Below, piece after piece: positions 57,191-64,000 of a stretch of 64,000 nucleotides of DNA. A program made the translations under genes and the position numbers. The stretch's first letter is position 1; every line of letters begins with the position of its first letter. A model generated the notes under the pieces. The model was not told the origin of the DNA. It saw only the letters and a list, made by a program, of their open reading frames with translations, and did no database searches. Source of the stretch: Mycolicibacterium sphagni (lineage in GTDB: Bacteria; Actinomycetota; Actinomycetes; Mycobacteriales; Mycobacteriaceae); assembly GCF_013337765.1 (NCBI RefSeq), contig NZ_VBSB01000001.1:168177-232176 (forward strand), read 5' to 3'.

Positions 57191-59059
57191 CTATTCGACC
57201 GTGACGGACTTGGCCAGGTTGCGCGGCTTGTCGACGTCGTAGCCGCGAGCCCGGGCCACCGCCGCGGCAAACACCTGCAGCGGGACCGTCGACAGCAACG
57301 GCTGGAAAAGCGTTGAGACCGCGGGTATTTCGACGATGTGGTCGGCGTACGGGCGCACCGTATCGTCGCCCTCCTCGGCGATGACGATCGTGACCGCGCC
57401 GCGGGCCTGAATCTCGCGGATATTGCTCAGCAGCTTGGCGTGCAACGTCGCCGCGTTCTTCGGCGACGGCATCACCACGATGACGGGCAAGCCTTCTTCG
57501 ATCAGCGCGATCGGGCCGTGCTTGAGCTCGCCGGCGGCGAAGCCCTCGGCGTGCATGTAGGCCAATTCCTTGAGCTTGAGCGCACCCTCGAGCGCCACCG
57601 GGTAGCCGACGTGGCGGCCCAGGAACAGCACCGTCGGCGACGACGCGAATTGGTGCGCCAGCTCGGTGATGGGTCCCATGTGGTCGAGCGTCCTGGCCAC
57701 CAGGTCGGGCATCGACTCCAGCTCGTGGTACTCCCGCTCGACTTCGTCGGGGTACTTGGTGCCACGGGCCTGGGCCAGCGCGAGGCCGACGAGGTAGTTG
57801 GCGGCGATCTGGGCCAGGAACGTCTTGGTGGCGGCCACCCCGATCTCGGGTCCCGCGCGGGTGTACAGCACCGCGTCGGCTTCCCGCGGGATCTGGCTGC
57901 CGTTGGTGTTGCAGATCGCCAGCACTTTGGCCTTCTGGCTCTTGGCGTGCCGGACGGCTTCCAGGGTGTCGGCGGTCTCGCCGGACTGAGAGATCGCGAT
58001 CACCAGGGTGCCGCGGTCTAAAACCGGGTCCCGGTATCTGAATTCACTCGCGAGCTCCACTTCCACCGGCAGCCGCGTCCAGTGCTCGATCGCGTACTTG
58101 GCCAGCAGTCCGGAGTGGAACGCGGTGCCGCAAGCCACGATGAAGACCTTGTCGATCTCGCGCAGCTCCTGGTCGCTCAACCGTTGTTCGTCGAGCACGA
58201 TGCGGCCGTCGACGAAGTGGCCTAACAGGGTGTCGGCGACGGCGGCCGGCTGCTCGGCGATCTCCTTGAGCATGAAGTACTCGTAGCCACCCTTTTCGGC
58301 GGCCGACAGGTCCCAGTCGATGTGAAATTCCCGGGCATTCGCGGTGTCGTCGACACCGCTGAAGTCGGTGATCCGGTAGCCGTCGGCGGTGATGACCACC
58401 GCCTGGTCCTGGCCCAGCTCGACGGCATCCCTGGTGAATTCGATGAACGCGGCGACATCGGAGCCGAGGAACATCTCGCCGTCGCCGATCCCGACCACCA
58501 ACGGAGTGGATCGCCGGGCGGCGATGATGGTGCCGGGGTCGTCGGCGTGGGCGAACACCAACGTGAAGTGCCCCTCCAGCCGGCGAAGCACTGCCAGGAC
58601 CGAGGCTTCGAAGTCACCGGCGGTCGGGCCCTGCCGGTAGGCGCGGGCGACCAGGTGGACGGCCACCTCGGAGTCGGTGTCGCTGGCGAACTCGACACCG
58701 TCGACTTCCAGCTCCTGGCGCAGGATCGCGAAGTTTTCGATGATGCCGTTGTGGACGACGGCGAACTTGCCCGCCGCATCGCGGTGCGGATGGGCGTTGC
58801 GGTCGGTAGGGCGGCCGTGGGTGGCCCATCGGGTGTGGCCCATGCCCGCCGAACCGGCCAGCGCGGCCGGTTCCGTTTCCGCCAGCGCCTCCTCGAGATT
58901 GGTCAGCCGGCCAGCGCGACGGCGCACGGTCAAGCCGCCGTCACCGTCGAGTAAGGCAATACCGGAGGAGTCGTAGCCGCGGTACTCCATCCGCCGCAGT
59001 GCGTCCACGACGACACCCTGGGCAGGGCGATGGCCGACGTAAGCCACGATTCCGCACAT
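57191..59059 (-). CDS. glmS: Glutamine-fructose-6-phosphate aminotransferase
   Basis: This 622-residue enzyme makes glucosamine-6-phosphate, the first step to UDP-GlcNAc for peptidoglycan. Cys2 of MCGIVAYVG is the glutaminase nucleophile of the N-terminal domain (residues 1-~225). Two SIS domains follow (ISQSGETADTLEAV; LGRHVGYPVALEGALKLKEL). It ends with the expected KSVTVE. The long upstream frame is not used. No glmS ribozyme is present in the 54-base leader, as expected for actinobacteria. Confidence 0.97.
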   Translation of the reverse strand: MCGIVAYVGHRPAQGVVVDALRRMEYRGYDSSGIALLDGDGGLTVRRRAGRLTNLEEALAETEPAALAGSAGMGHTRWATHGRPTDRNAHPHRDAAGKFAVVHNGIIENFAILRQELEVDGVEFASDTDSEVAVHLVARAYRQGPTAGDFEASVLAVLRRLEGHFTLVFAHADDPGTIIAARRSTPLVVGIGDGEMFLGSDVAAFIEFTRDAVELGQDQAVVITADGYRITDFSGVDDTANAREFHIDWDLSAAEKGGYEYFMLKEIAEQPAAVADTLLGHFVDGRIVLDEQRLSDQELREIDKVFIVACGTAFHSGLLAKYAIEHWTRLPVEVELASEFRYRDPVLDRGTLVIAISQSGETADTLEAVRHAKSQKAKVLAICNTNGSQIPREADAVLYTRAGPEIGVAATKTFLAQIAANYLVGLALAQARGTKYPDEVEREYHELESMPDLVARTLDHMGPITELAHQFASSPTVLFLGRHVGYPVALEGALKLKELAYMHAEGFAAGELKHGPIALIEEGLPVIVVMPSPKNAATLHAKLLSNIREIQARGAVTIVIAEEGDDTVRPYADHIVEIPAVSTLFQPLLSTVPLQVFAAAVARARGYDVDKPRNLAKSVTVE

Positions 59060-59113
59060 GTTGATCCAGGGTAGTGCAGCAGCGGCCCCGGCCCCGTGGG
59101 CTAGGTTCGTGGG

Positions 59114-59965
59114 GTGGCCCGGACTCGTAAGCTCTTCGCGGCACTGACTCGCCGCGGTCGGCATCAGGTTCTACGCGGTGACCTGGCCTTTGCCGGGTTA
59201 CCCGGCATCGTCTACACCCCGGCGTCGGGCTTCAATCTGCCCGGTGTGGCATTCGGCCACGATTGGCTCACAGATGTCGATCACTACGTGAAAACGCTGG
59301 AGCACCTCGCATCGTGGGGCATCGTGGCCGCCGCCCCCAACACCGAACGCGGCCTGGCCCCGTCGGTGCTGAACCTGGCGTTCGACCTGGGCACCACCCT
59401 CGACATCATCACCGGGGTGCGCCTGGGCCCCGGTCAGATCAGCGTGCATCCCACCAAACTGGGCGTGGCCGGCCATGGCTTCGGCGGTTCGGCCGCCGTG
59501 TTCGCCGCGGCGGGCCTGTCCGGGGCGGGCGCCTCTGCGCCCAAGGCGGTCGCGGCGCTGTTCCCCTCGGTGACCAAACCCGCAGCTCAGCAGCCCGCGG
59601 CGTCATTGAAGGCGCCCGGCCTGGTGCTCAGCGCACCCGACGATCCGCAGTCGCTGCGGACGAATGCCCTGGACCTGGCCGGCGCCTGGAAGGGGTCGGT
59701 GCTGCGCATCGTCAGCAAGGCCGAGTCCGCTGGGCTGGCCGAGAAGCGTCGGTTCGCCGGCGCATTGGGCCTGCCGGGTTCGGATCGGCGTACCCAGAAG
59801 ACGGCGCGCGCGCTGTTGACCGGCTTCCTGCTGTATCACCTGACCGGCGACAAGGACTATCGCGAGTTCGCCGACCCCGAGGCGCTGTTGCCCAAGACCG
59901 AGGCGCTCGATCCCGAGGCACCGCCGGTCACAACGGAGGAGCAGATCGTCGCGCTGCTCAAGTAG
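59114..59965 (+). CDS. Alpha/beta-hydrolase-fold protein lacking the nucleophile (Rv3438-like)
   Basis: This 283-residue protein resembles dienelactone-hydrolase-type or chlorophyllase-like folds: LPGIVYTPASGF, FGHDWLTDVDHYVKTLEHLASWGIVAAAPNTERG. The nucleophile elbow reads VAGHGFGGSAA, where the usual GXSXG serine is replaced by glycine, so ordinary hydrolase activity is unlikely. It is divergent from glmS, as in M. tuberculosis. It starts with GTG at 59114. Function unknown. Confidence 0.85.
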   Translation: MARTRKLFAALTRRGRHQVLRGDLAFAGLPGIVYTPASGFNLPGVAFGHDWLTDVDHYVKTLEHLASWGIVAAAPNTERGLAPSVLNLAFDLGTTLDIITGVRLGPGQISVHPTKLGVAGHGFGGSAAVFAAAGLSGAGASAPKAVAALFPSVTKPAAQQPAASLKAPGLVLSAPDDPQSLRTNALDLAGAWKGSVLRIVSKAESAGLAEKRRFAGALGLPGSDRRTQKTARALLTGFLLYHLTGDKDYREFADPEALLPKTEALDPEAPPVTTEEQIVALLK

Positions 59966-59980
59966 CCCGACGGCCGGCCA

Positions 59981-59994
59981 ACCAACTGGTTGGT
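59981..59994. promoter_or_regulatory. Dyad and probable leaderless promoter of the LLM gene
   Basis: ACCAA-CTGG-TTGGT is an inverted repeat with a 4-base centre, followed at about 59997-60003 by GATATAAC. That would place a transcription start at or next to the ATG at 60009, a leaderless arrangement common in mycobacteria. The dyad overlaps the -35 region, which suits a repressor such as a TetR protein. No cognate regulator gene is adjacent. Confidence 0.45.
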
Positions 59995-60008
59995 GATATA
60001 ACGTCCTC

Positions 60009-61049
60009 ATGCGCACCGGGATCTTTCTGGACTATTCGGGCGGCTTCCGTGAGGCCGTCGAGCACATCGTGGTGTTGGAGAAGGCCGGGGTGGACATCGC
60101 CCTGGTGGCCGAGGCCTACTCCTACGACGCCGTCAGCCAGCTGGGCTATCTGGCGGCCAAGACGTCGACCATCGAGCTGGGCTCGGGCGTCTTCCCCATC
60201 TACACGAGGACCCCGTCGCTGCTGGCGATGACGGCCGCCGGGTTGGACTTCGTGTCCGACGGCCGCTTCAGCCTCGGCATCGGCACGTCGGGCCCGCAGG
60301 TGGTCGAGGGCTTCCACGGGGTGCCGTTCGACGCGCCGCTGGGCCGCACCCGCGAGGTCGTCGACATCTGCCGGCAGGTCTGGCGCCGCGAGCGCGTGCA
60401 GCATCAGGGCCGCAGCTACCAGATCCCGCTGCCCGCCGACCAGGGCACCGGGCTGGGCAAGCCACTGCACATCATCAACCACCCTGTGCGCGAACGCATT
60501 CCGATCACCATCGCCGCACTGGGCCCCAAGAACGTCGAACTGACCGCCGAGATCGCCGAGGGCTGGCAACCGGTGTTCTTCTACCCGGAGAAGGCCGACG
60601 CTGTCTGGGGCGACGCACTGCGGGCCGGAAAAGCCAAGCGGGACAGCCAACTCGGCGAACTCGACGTGATGGTCGGGGTGTCGCTGGCGATCGGCGACGA
60701 CGTCGAGGAGCGGCTGAACTGGGCCAAACCGCATCTGGCGCTCTACATCGGCGGCATGGGCGCCAAGGGGCAGAACTTCTACCACAAGCTCGCCACCCGC
60801 TACGGGTATGGCGAGGTGGCCGACCACATCCAGGACCTGTTCCTGTCCGGCCGCAAGGCCGAAGCGGTCGCCGCGGTGCCCGACGAGTTGGTGCGCCAGG
60901 TGAACCTGATCGGCCCGCGCGGGTTCGTCAAGGAGCGCATCGCGGCCTTCGCCGAGGCCGGCGTCACCACACTGTTGGCCACACCGACCACCACCGACGC
61001 GGGCGAATACATCAAGTGGGTCGACGAATTGCAGCAGCTGCTGCCCTGA
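60009..61049 (+). CDS. LLM class F420-dependent oxidoreductase
   Basis: This 346-residue luciferase-like barrel protein matches the mycobacterial F420-type group: MRTGIFLDYSGGFREAVEHI, GSGVFPIYTRTPSLLAMTAAGLD, GRFSLGIGTSGPQVVEGFHG, and PITIAALGPKNVELTAEIADG-like segments. Deazaflavin F420 is the expected cofactor. The upstream gap has an inverted repeat and a -10 element very close to the ATG. The substrate is unknown. Confidence 0.93.
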   Translation: MRTGIFLDYSGGFREAVEHIVVLEKAGVDIALVAEAYSYDAVSQLGYLAAKTSTIELGSGVFPIYTRTPSLLAMTAAGLDFVSDGRFSLGIGTSGPQVVEGFHGVPFDAPLGRTREVVDICRQVWRRERVQHQGRSYQIPLPADQGTGLGKPLHIINHPVRERIPITIAALGPKNVELTAEIAEGWQPVFFYPEKADAVWGDALRAGKAKRDSQLGELDVMVGVSLAIGDDVEERLNWAKPHLALYIGGMGAKGQNFYHKLATRYGYGEVADHIQDLFLSGRKAEAVAAVPDELVRQVNLIGPRGFVKERIAAFAEAGVTTLLATPTTTDAGEYIKWVDELQQLLP

Positions 61050-61139
61050 TCACCGGTGGGCGCGCGCCGCGCTGCTCGTCAGCCGGACGCAACAGGCGAC
61101 GTTGTGACGCAGGAATGATTGGCCGGTCACGCTCGGCGG

Positions 61140-62435
61140 TCACTGGCCGACCTGCGCCAGTTCGTCGGCGGCGATCTCACACGGTGTCTGCTCGTCGGGT
61201 TGCTCTGCTGCCAGCGGTTCAGACTGTGGGCCCGGTGGCGGTGCAGCCGGAGCCGCGTCGGTGACCATCGGCTGATCGTCTGGCTGCGGTTCATCGACGA
61301 CAGGGCCTTCGGCGACCGGAACGTTGTCGGGCACTTCTTCTTTGGCCGCTGGATCGACGACGCCGTCGTCGGGCTTGTCCTCGTCCTGGCCGTCCGTCTG
61401 CTCGACGGGTTGCTCGAGCCCGGGCTTGTCGTCGGGGGCACCGCTGTCTGGTATGCCCTCGACAAGCCCGCCGAGCGCATCGGCGATCTGACCCACCAGG
61501 CCTGACAGACCGCTGGCAACATCCGGCATCGCGGGCGTACCTGCCGGCGCGGCACCGCCGGCACCAGCCGGTGGTGCGGTCAGCGACATAGGCGGAAGTG
61601 ATTGCGCCGGAGGAGTATCCGGCACCGGCGTCGATGGCGCTGGTGCGGGGTCGGCTGCCGGTGGGAGCGCCGCCGCGGCGGGCACGGCCTGCGCGGCGGC
61701 GGGCTCGGCCACCACGGTAACCGTCGACGACGCTGGGACGGACGGCGCGTCGAACTGGCCAGGAACGTCGAAATATGCTGCTGGACTGCCGTTCAGCTGT
61801 CGCAGCGCGTCTTCGCAGGCCGCCGCCACCGAAGCCGTCGCCGAGCGCATCGCGGTCAGCCAATCGGTACGGATGTCGGCGTCGACGTACGGTGTGATCT
61901 GGTGCGTGACGATCTCGACGGCCTCGTCACGGCCCGCTCCCCCACCCGTCACAGCTGCCGCCGCGGCCAGCCATGCCGGGCGCTCGGTGGCGCGCCTGTC
62001 GTCGATCGACACTGCCGCACCGACCTTTTCGTCGACCAGCCGACCTAGGGTGTCCCGCAGCATCTCGCAGGCGCTGACCGCGGCGTGCAAAGCGCGGGCC
62101 ACCGCCTCCCCGGCAGCACAGTGCCGGTCGATGAAATCGGTTGCCACCGATGATGATTGCCCTTGCCACGCCGCCGACAGCGCAGCGCTCCCATCACGCG
62201 CCAGTCGGAGAGCTTCGTCGGCTGCGGTCGCCGCGGCACGCAGCAGCGCACAGTCGGAGTCCAGCGCGTGCAGATCCAAACCGTCCTCACCGCAGTACCA
62301 TTCGACGATCTGTGCCGCGTGTGCGGTCAGGTCCGGATGCTGATAGCCCACGGCGTGGCAGGCCGACACGTAGGCCTGGGTGTTGGCCACCGAGGTTCGC
62401 CCGGCCGCCAACCGGGCGGCGGCGTCCACAGTCAT
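61140..62435 (-). CDS. Ala/Pro-rich WXG-like protein (Rv3439c-like)
   Basis: This is a 431-residue protein. The N-terminal ~220 residues are helical and contain a WXG turn, ALSAAWQGQSSS, flanked by long helices as in type VII secretion substrates. The C-terminal half is Pro/Ala/Asp-rich and disordered, with KEEVPDNVPVAEGP. It overlaps the small upstream partner gene by four bases. The pair lies beside glmM rather than in an ESX locus. Export by a type VII system is inferred. Confidence 0.78.
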   Translation of the reverse strand: MTVDAAARLAAGRTSVANTQAYVSACHAVGYQHPDLTAHAAQIVEWYCGEDGLDLHALDSDCALLRAAATAADEALRLARDGSAALSAAWQGQSSSVATDFIDRHCAAGEAVARALHAAVSACEMLRDTLGRLVDEKVGAAVSIDDRRATERPAWLAAAAAVTGGGAGRDEAVEIVTHQITPYVDADIRTDWLTAMRSATASVAAACEDALRQLNGSPAAYFDVPGQFDAPSVPASSTVTVVAEPAAAQAVPAAAALPPAADPAPAPSTPVPDTPPAQSLPPMSLTAPPAGAGGAAPAGTPAMPDVASGLSGLVGQIADALGGLVEGIPDSGAPDDKPGLEQPVEQTDGQDEDKPDDGVVDPAAKEEVPDNVPVAEGPVVDEPQPDDQPMVTDAAPAAPPPGPQSEPLAAEQPDEQTPCEIAADELAQVGQ

Positions 62436-62710
62436 CGGGCCGCGCGCAGTTCGGCGTCACCGTATCGGTCCGCAGTGACTCGCAGTGCGGCGGCGATCTC
62501 GTCGGCGGCACGTGACCACTGCGCGACCTCGGCGCCCAGCCGGTCCAATGCCGAGCGCAACGCAGCGCCGTGAGCAGCGTGCGTTCGCCCGGCCACGCTC
62601 CCGTCGAACTGCAATCGGTTCAGTGACGCGCCGCTTAGTACATCGGCGGCGGTGTCGAAGCGTTGTGCCGCAGCGCGCACCGCAGCGGTGTCCACGCGTG
62701 TGTTACCCAT
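62432..62710 (-). CDS. EspC/WXG-like small helical protein (Rv3440c-like)
   Basis: This is a 92-residue all-helical protein: RVDTAAVRAAAQRFDTAADVL, then ALRSALDRLGAEVAQWSRAADEIAAALRVTADRYGDAE. Its length and helix-turn-helix pattern fit type VII secretion targets of the EspC/DUF2580 kind, and the C-terminal WSRAADEIAAAL to YGDAE part resembles their secretion-signal region (Y-X3-D/E). It likely forms a dimer with the coupled downstream protein. Confidence 0.78.
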   Translation of the reverse strand: MGNTRVDTAAVRAAAQRFDTAADVLSGASLNRLQFDGSVAGRTHAAHGAALRSALDRLGAEVAQWSRAADEIAAALRVTADRYGDAELRAAR

Positions 62711-62759
62711 GTCCGTCTATGACGCACGGACGCGGTGATCGGTTCCAGGATGTGTGAAA

Positions 62760-64000
62760 TCAGCCTTCGGCGCTGACGGATTCCGCGATGCGGATCGCCA
62801 GCCGGCGGGCGGTGTCTTCGTCGGCGGCTTCCACCATGACGCGCACCATCTGCTCGGTTCCCGACGGCCGCAACAGAATTCGCCCGGTATCGCCGAGCTT
62901 GGCCTCGGCCTCGCGCACGGCGCTCTGTACCGCGGGCGCTTCGGCGACCGTCGCCTTGTCGGCGACCTCGACGTTGATGAGGACCTGCGGCATGGTCTGC
63001 ATCGGCGCGGCCAGCTCGGCCAGCGGCAAGCGGGTCTGCGCCATCCGGGCCATCAGCCGCAGGCCGGTGGCGATGCCGTCGCCGGTGGTGCCCAGTGCGG
63101 GCATCACGATGTGGCCCGACTGTTCACCACCCAAGGTGAACTCACCGGCCCGCAATTCCTCCAGGACGTAGCGGTCTCCAACGCCGGTGGTACGCACGGT
63201 GATACCGGCCTCACGCATGGCGATGTGCAGACCGAGGTTGCTCATCACGGTGGCGACCAGTGTCTCGGAAGCCAATTCGCCGGCATCGCGCATGGCCACG
63301 GCCAAGATCACCATGATGGCGTCGCCGTCCACCACCTGACCGGTCGCATCCACTGCCAGGCAGCGGTCGGCGTCGCCGTCGTGGGCCAGGCCGATATCGG
63401 CGCGGTGGGCCACCACCGCGGCCTGTACCTGTTCCAGATGCGTCGAGCCGCAGCCGTCGTTGATGTTCAGGCCGTTCGGTTCGGCGTTGATCGCGATCAC
63501 CCGCGCGCCCGCGGCGTGGTACGCCCACGGCGCTGCTTGGAATGCGGCGCCATGGGCGCAGTCGACGACGACCGTCAGCCCGTCCAGCCGGATCGGCGCC
63601 GCGGCGCTGACGTGGTGCAGGTAGCGCTCCAGAGCGTCGTTCGCGTCGAGGACGCGGCCGATCTCGGCGCCGACCGGGCGCAAGCCAGGCCCCTGGGCGA
63701 CGAGTTCCTCGATGCGATCCTCGGTGTCGTCATCGAGCTTGTGCCCGCCGGGGCCGAAGATCTTGATGCCGTTATCGGGCATGGGGTTGTGCGAGGCGGA
63801 GATCATCACGCCGAAATCGGCGCCGTAGGCGCCCGTCAGATGAGCCACCGCCGGGGTGGGCAACACGCCGACTCGCAGCGAGTCCACTCCCTCGCTGGTG
63901 ACACCAGCGATCACCGCCGCCTCGAGCATCTCGCCGCTGGCGCGCGGATCGCGGCCGATGACAGCCACCCGCCGCCCCGAGCTCGTCGTCGCAGCGAGCC
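62760..64000 (-). CDS. glmM: Phosphoglucosamine mutase, start outside window
   Basis: This enzyme converts glucosamine-6-phosphate to the 1-phosphate, the step after GlmS. The frame is open through the right edge (reading [17 protein letters not shown] there), so about 40 N-terminal residues are missing. The active-site phosphoserine is in [16 protein letters not shown], the metal-binding loop is [11 protein letters not shown], the sugar-binding loop is GGEQSGHI, and the phosphate-binding loop is [11 protein letters not shown]. It precedes the EspC-like pair by 49 bases in reverse order on the strand. Confidence 0.97.
   Translation of the reverse strand, partial: LAATTSSGRRVAVIGRDPRASGEMLEAAVIAGVTSEGVDSLRVGVLPTPAVAHLTGAYGADFGVMISASHNPMPDNGIKIFGPGGHKLDDDTEDRIEELVAQGPGLRPVGAEIGRVLDANDALERYLHHVSAAAPIRLDGLTVVVDCAHGAAFQAAPWAYHAAGARVIAINAEPNGLNINDGCGSTHLEQVQAAVVAHRADIGLAHDGDADRCLAVDATGQVVDGDAIMVILAVAMRDAGELASETLVATVMSNLGLHIAMREAGITVRTTGVGDRYVLEELRAGEFTLGGEQSGHIVMPALGTTGDGIATGLRLMARMAQTRLPLAELAAPMQTMPQVLINVEVADKATVAEAPAVQSAVREAEAKLGDTGRILLRPSGTEQMVRVMVEAADEDTARRLAIRIAESVSAEG

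Noticed and set aside
59060..59113. glmS ribozyme or riboswitch upstream of glmS
   Set aside because: Only 54 bases separate the divergent starts, with no ribozyme-like fold. The glmS ribozyme is a Firmicutes feature.

Overview
The window is chromosomal DNA of a high-GC actinobacterium, almost certainly a member of the Mycobacteriaceae and probably an environmental, Mycolicibacterium-type species. The evidence is a backbone that follows, from memory, the M. tuberculosis Rv3410c-Rv3441c order: guaB3-guaB2-DUF5319-rsdA-sigD-(Rv3415c-like)-whiB3, then groES-groEL1, tsaD-rimI-tsaB-tsaE-alr, gadB-nnrE, glmS, an EspC-like/WXG-like pair, and glmM. groEL1 has the His-rich tail typical of the first mycobacterial chaperonin. 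An MMPL transporter, mycofactocin-coupled SDR, F420-type enzymes, DUF2236 and DUF222-HNH proteins fit the same group.

Layout. 1-8.9 kb: end of an MMPL transporter, the IMP dehydrogenase pair, the SigD/RsdA module and WhiB3. 9-37.3 kb: a ~28 kb accessory block lying between whiB3 and groES-groEL1. It contains (a) a minus-strand run from 17.8 kb down to 9.0 kb: an SDR/sulfotransferase/DUF7064-like/mycofactocin-SDR/SDR operon divergent from a LysR regulator, followed by a secreted M15/hedgehog-like protein, a DUF4349 lipoprotein, a CocE-type hydrolase and an NmrA-like protein; (b) an alcohol dehydrogenase/aldo-keto reductase pair divergent from an XRE-MmyB regulator; (c) an MpaB-type (DUF2236) protein divergent from a TetR regulator over a perfect palindrome; (d) a six-gene operon of CoA-transferase, enoyl-CoA hydratase, two paralogous amidohydrolases, an acetoacetate-decarboxylase-like protein and an SDR, divergent from an IclR regulator; (e) small secreted proteins, a DUF222-HNH endonuclease gene, an OsmC protein, an adenylate cyclase and a cupin.

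37-45.5 kb: groEL1 and groES behind a CIRCE operator, then a minus-strand operon of alanine racemase, an alpha/beta hydrolase, the t6A genes tsaE/tsaB/rimI/tsaD and an epoxide-hydrolase-like enzyme; nearly every junction overlaps by 1-11 bases. 45.6-52.4 kb: a second accessory block with a GntR regulator, two APH/choline-kinase-like phosphotransferases, a HAD phosphatase and a dimethylglycine/sarcosine-dehydrogenase-like flavoprotein, suggesting use of choline-derived amines. 52.4-64 kb: gadB, nnrE, a TetR-peroxiredoxin pair, glmS, a pseudo-hydrolase, an LLM F420-type enzyme, the type VII-like pair, and glmM running off the right edge.

The most unusual structure is at the right end of the first accessory block. 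Two separate genes are each bracketed by partial direct copies of a neighbour. A decayed, frameshifted 5' copy of osmC lies on the far side of the DUF222-HNH gene from intact osmC. A decayed copy of the groEL1 3' end plus its terminator lies on the far side of the cupin gene from intact groEL1. Both look like scars of gene-sized insertion or duplication events. The two complete, regulator-controlled catabolic operons are the best candidates for undescribed pathways.
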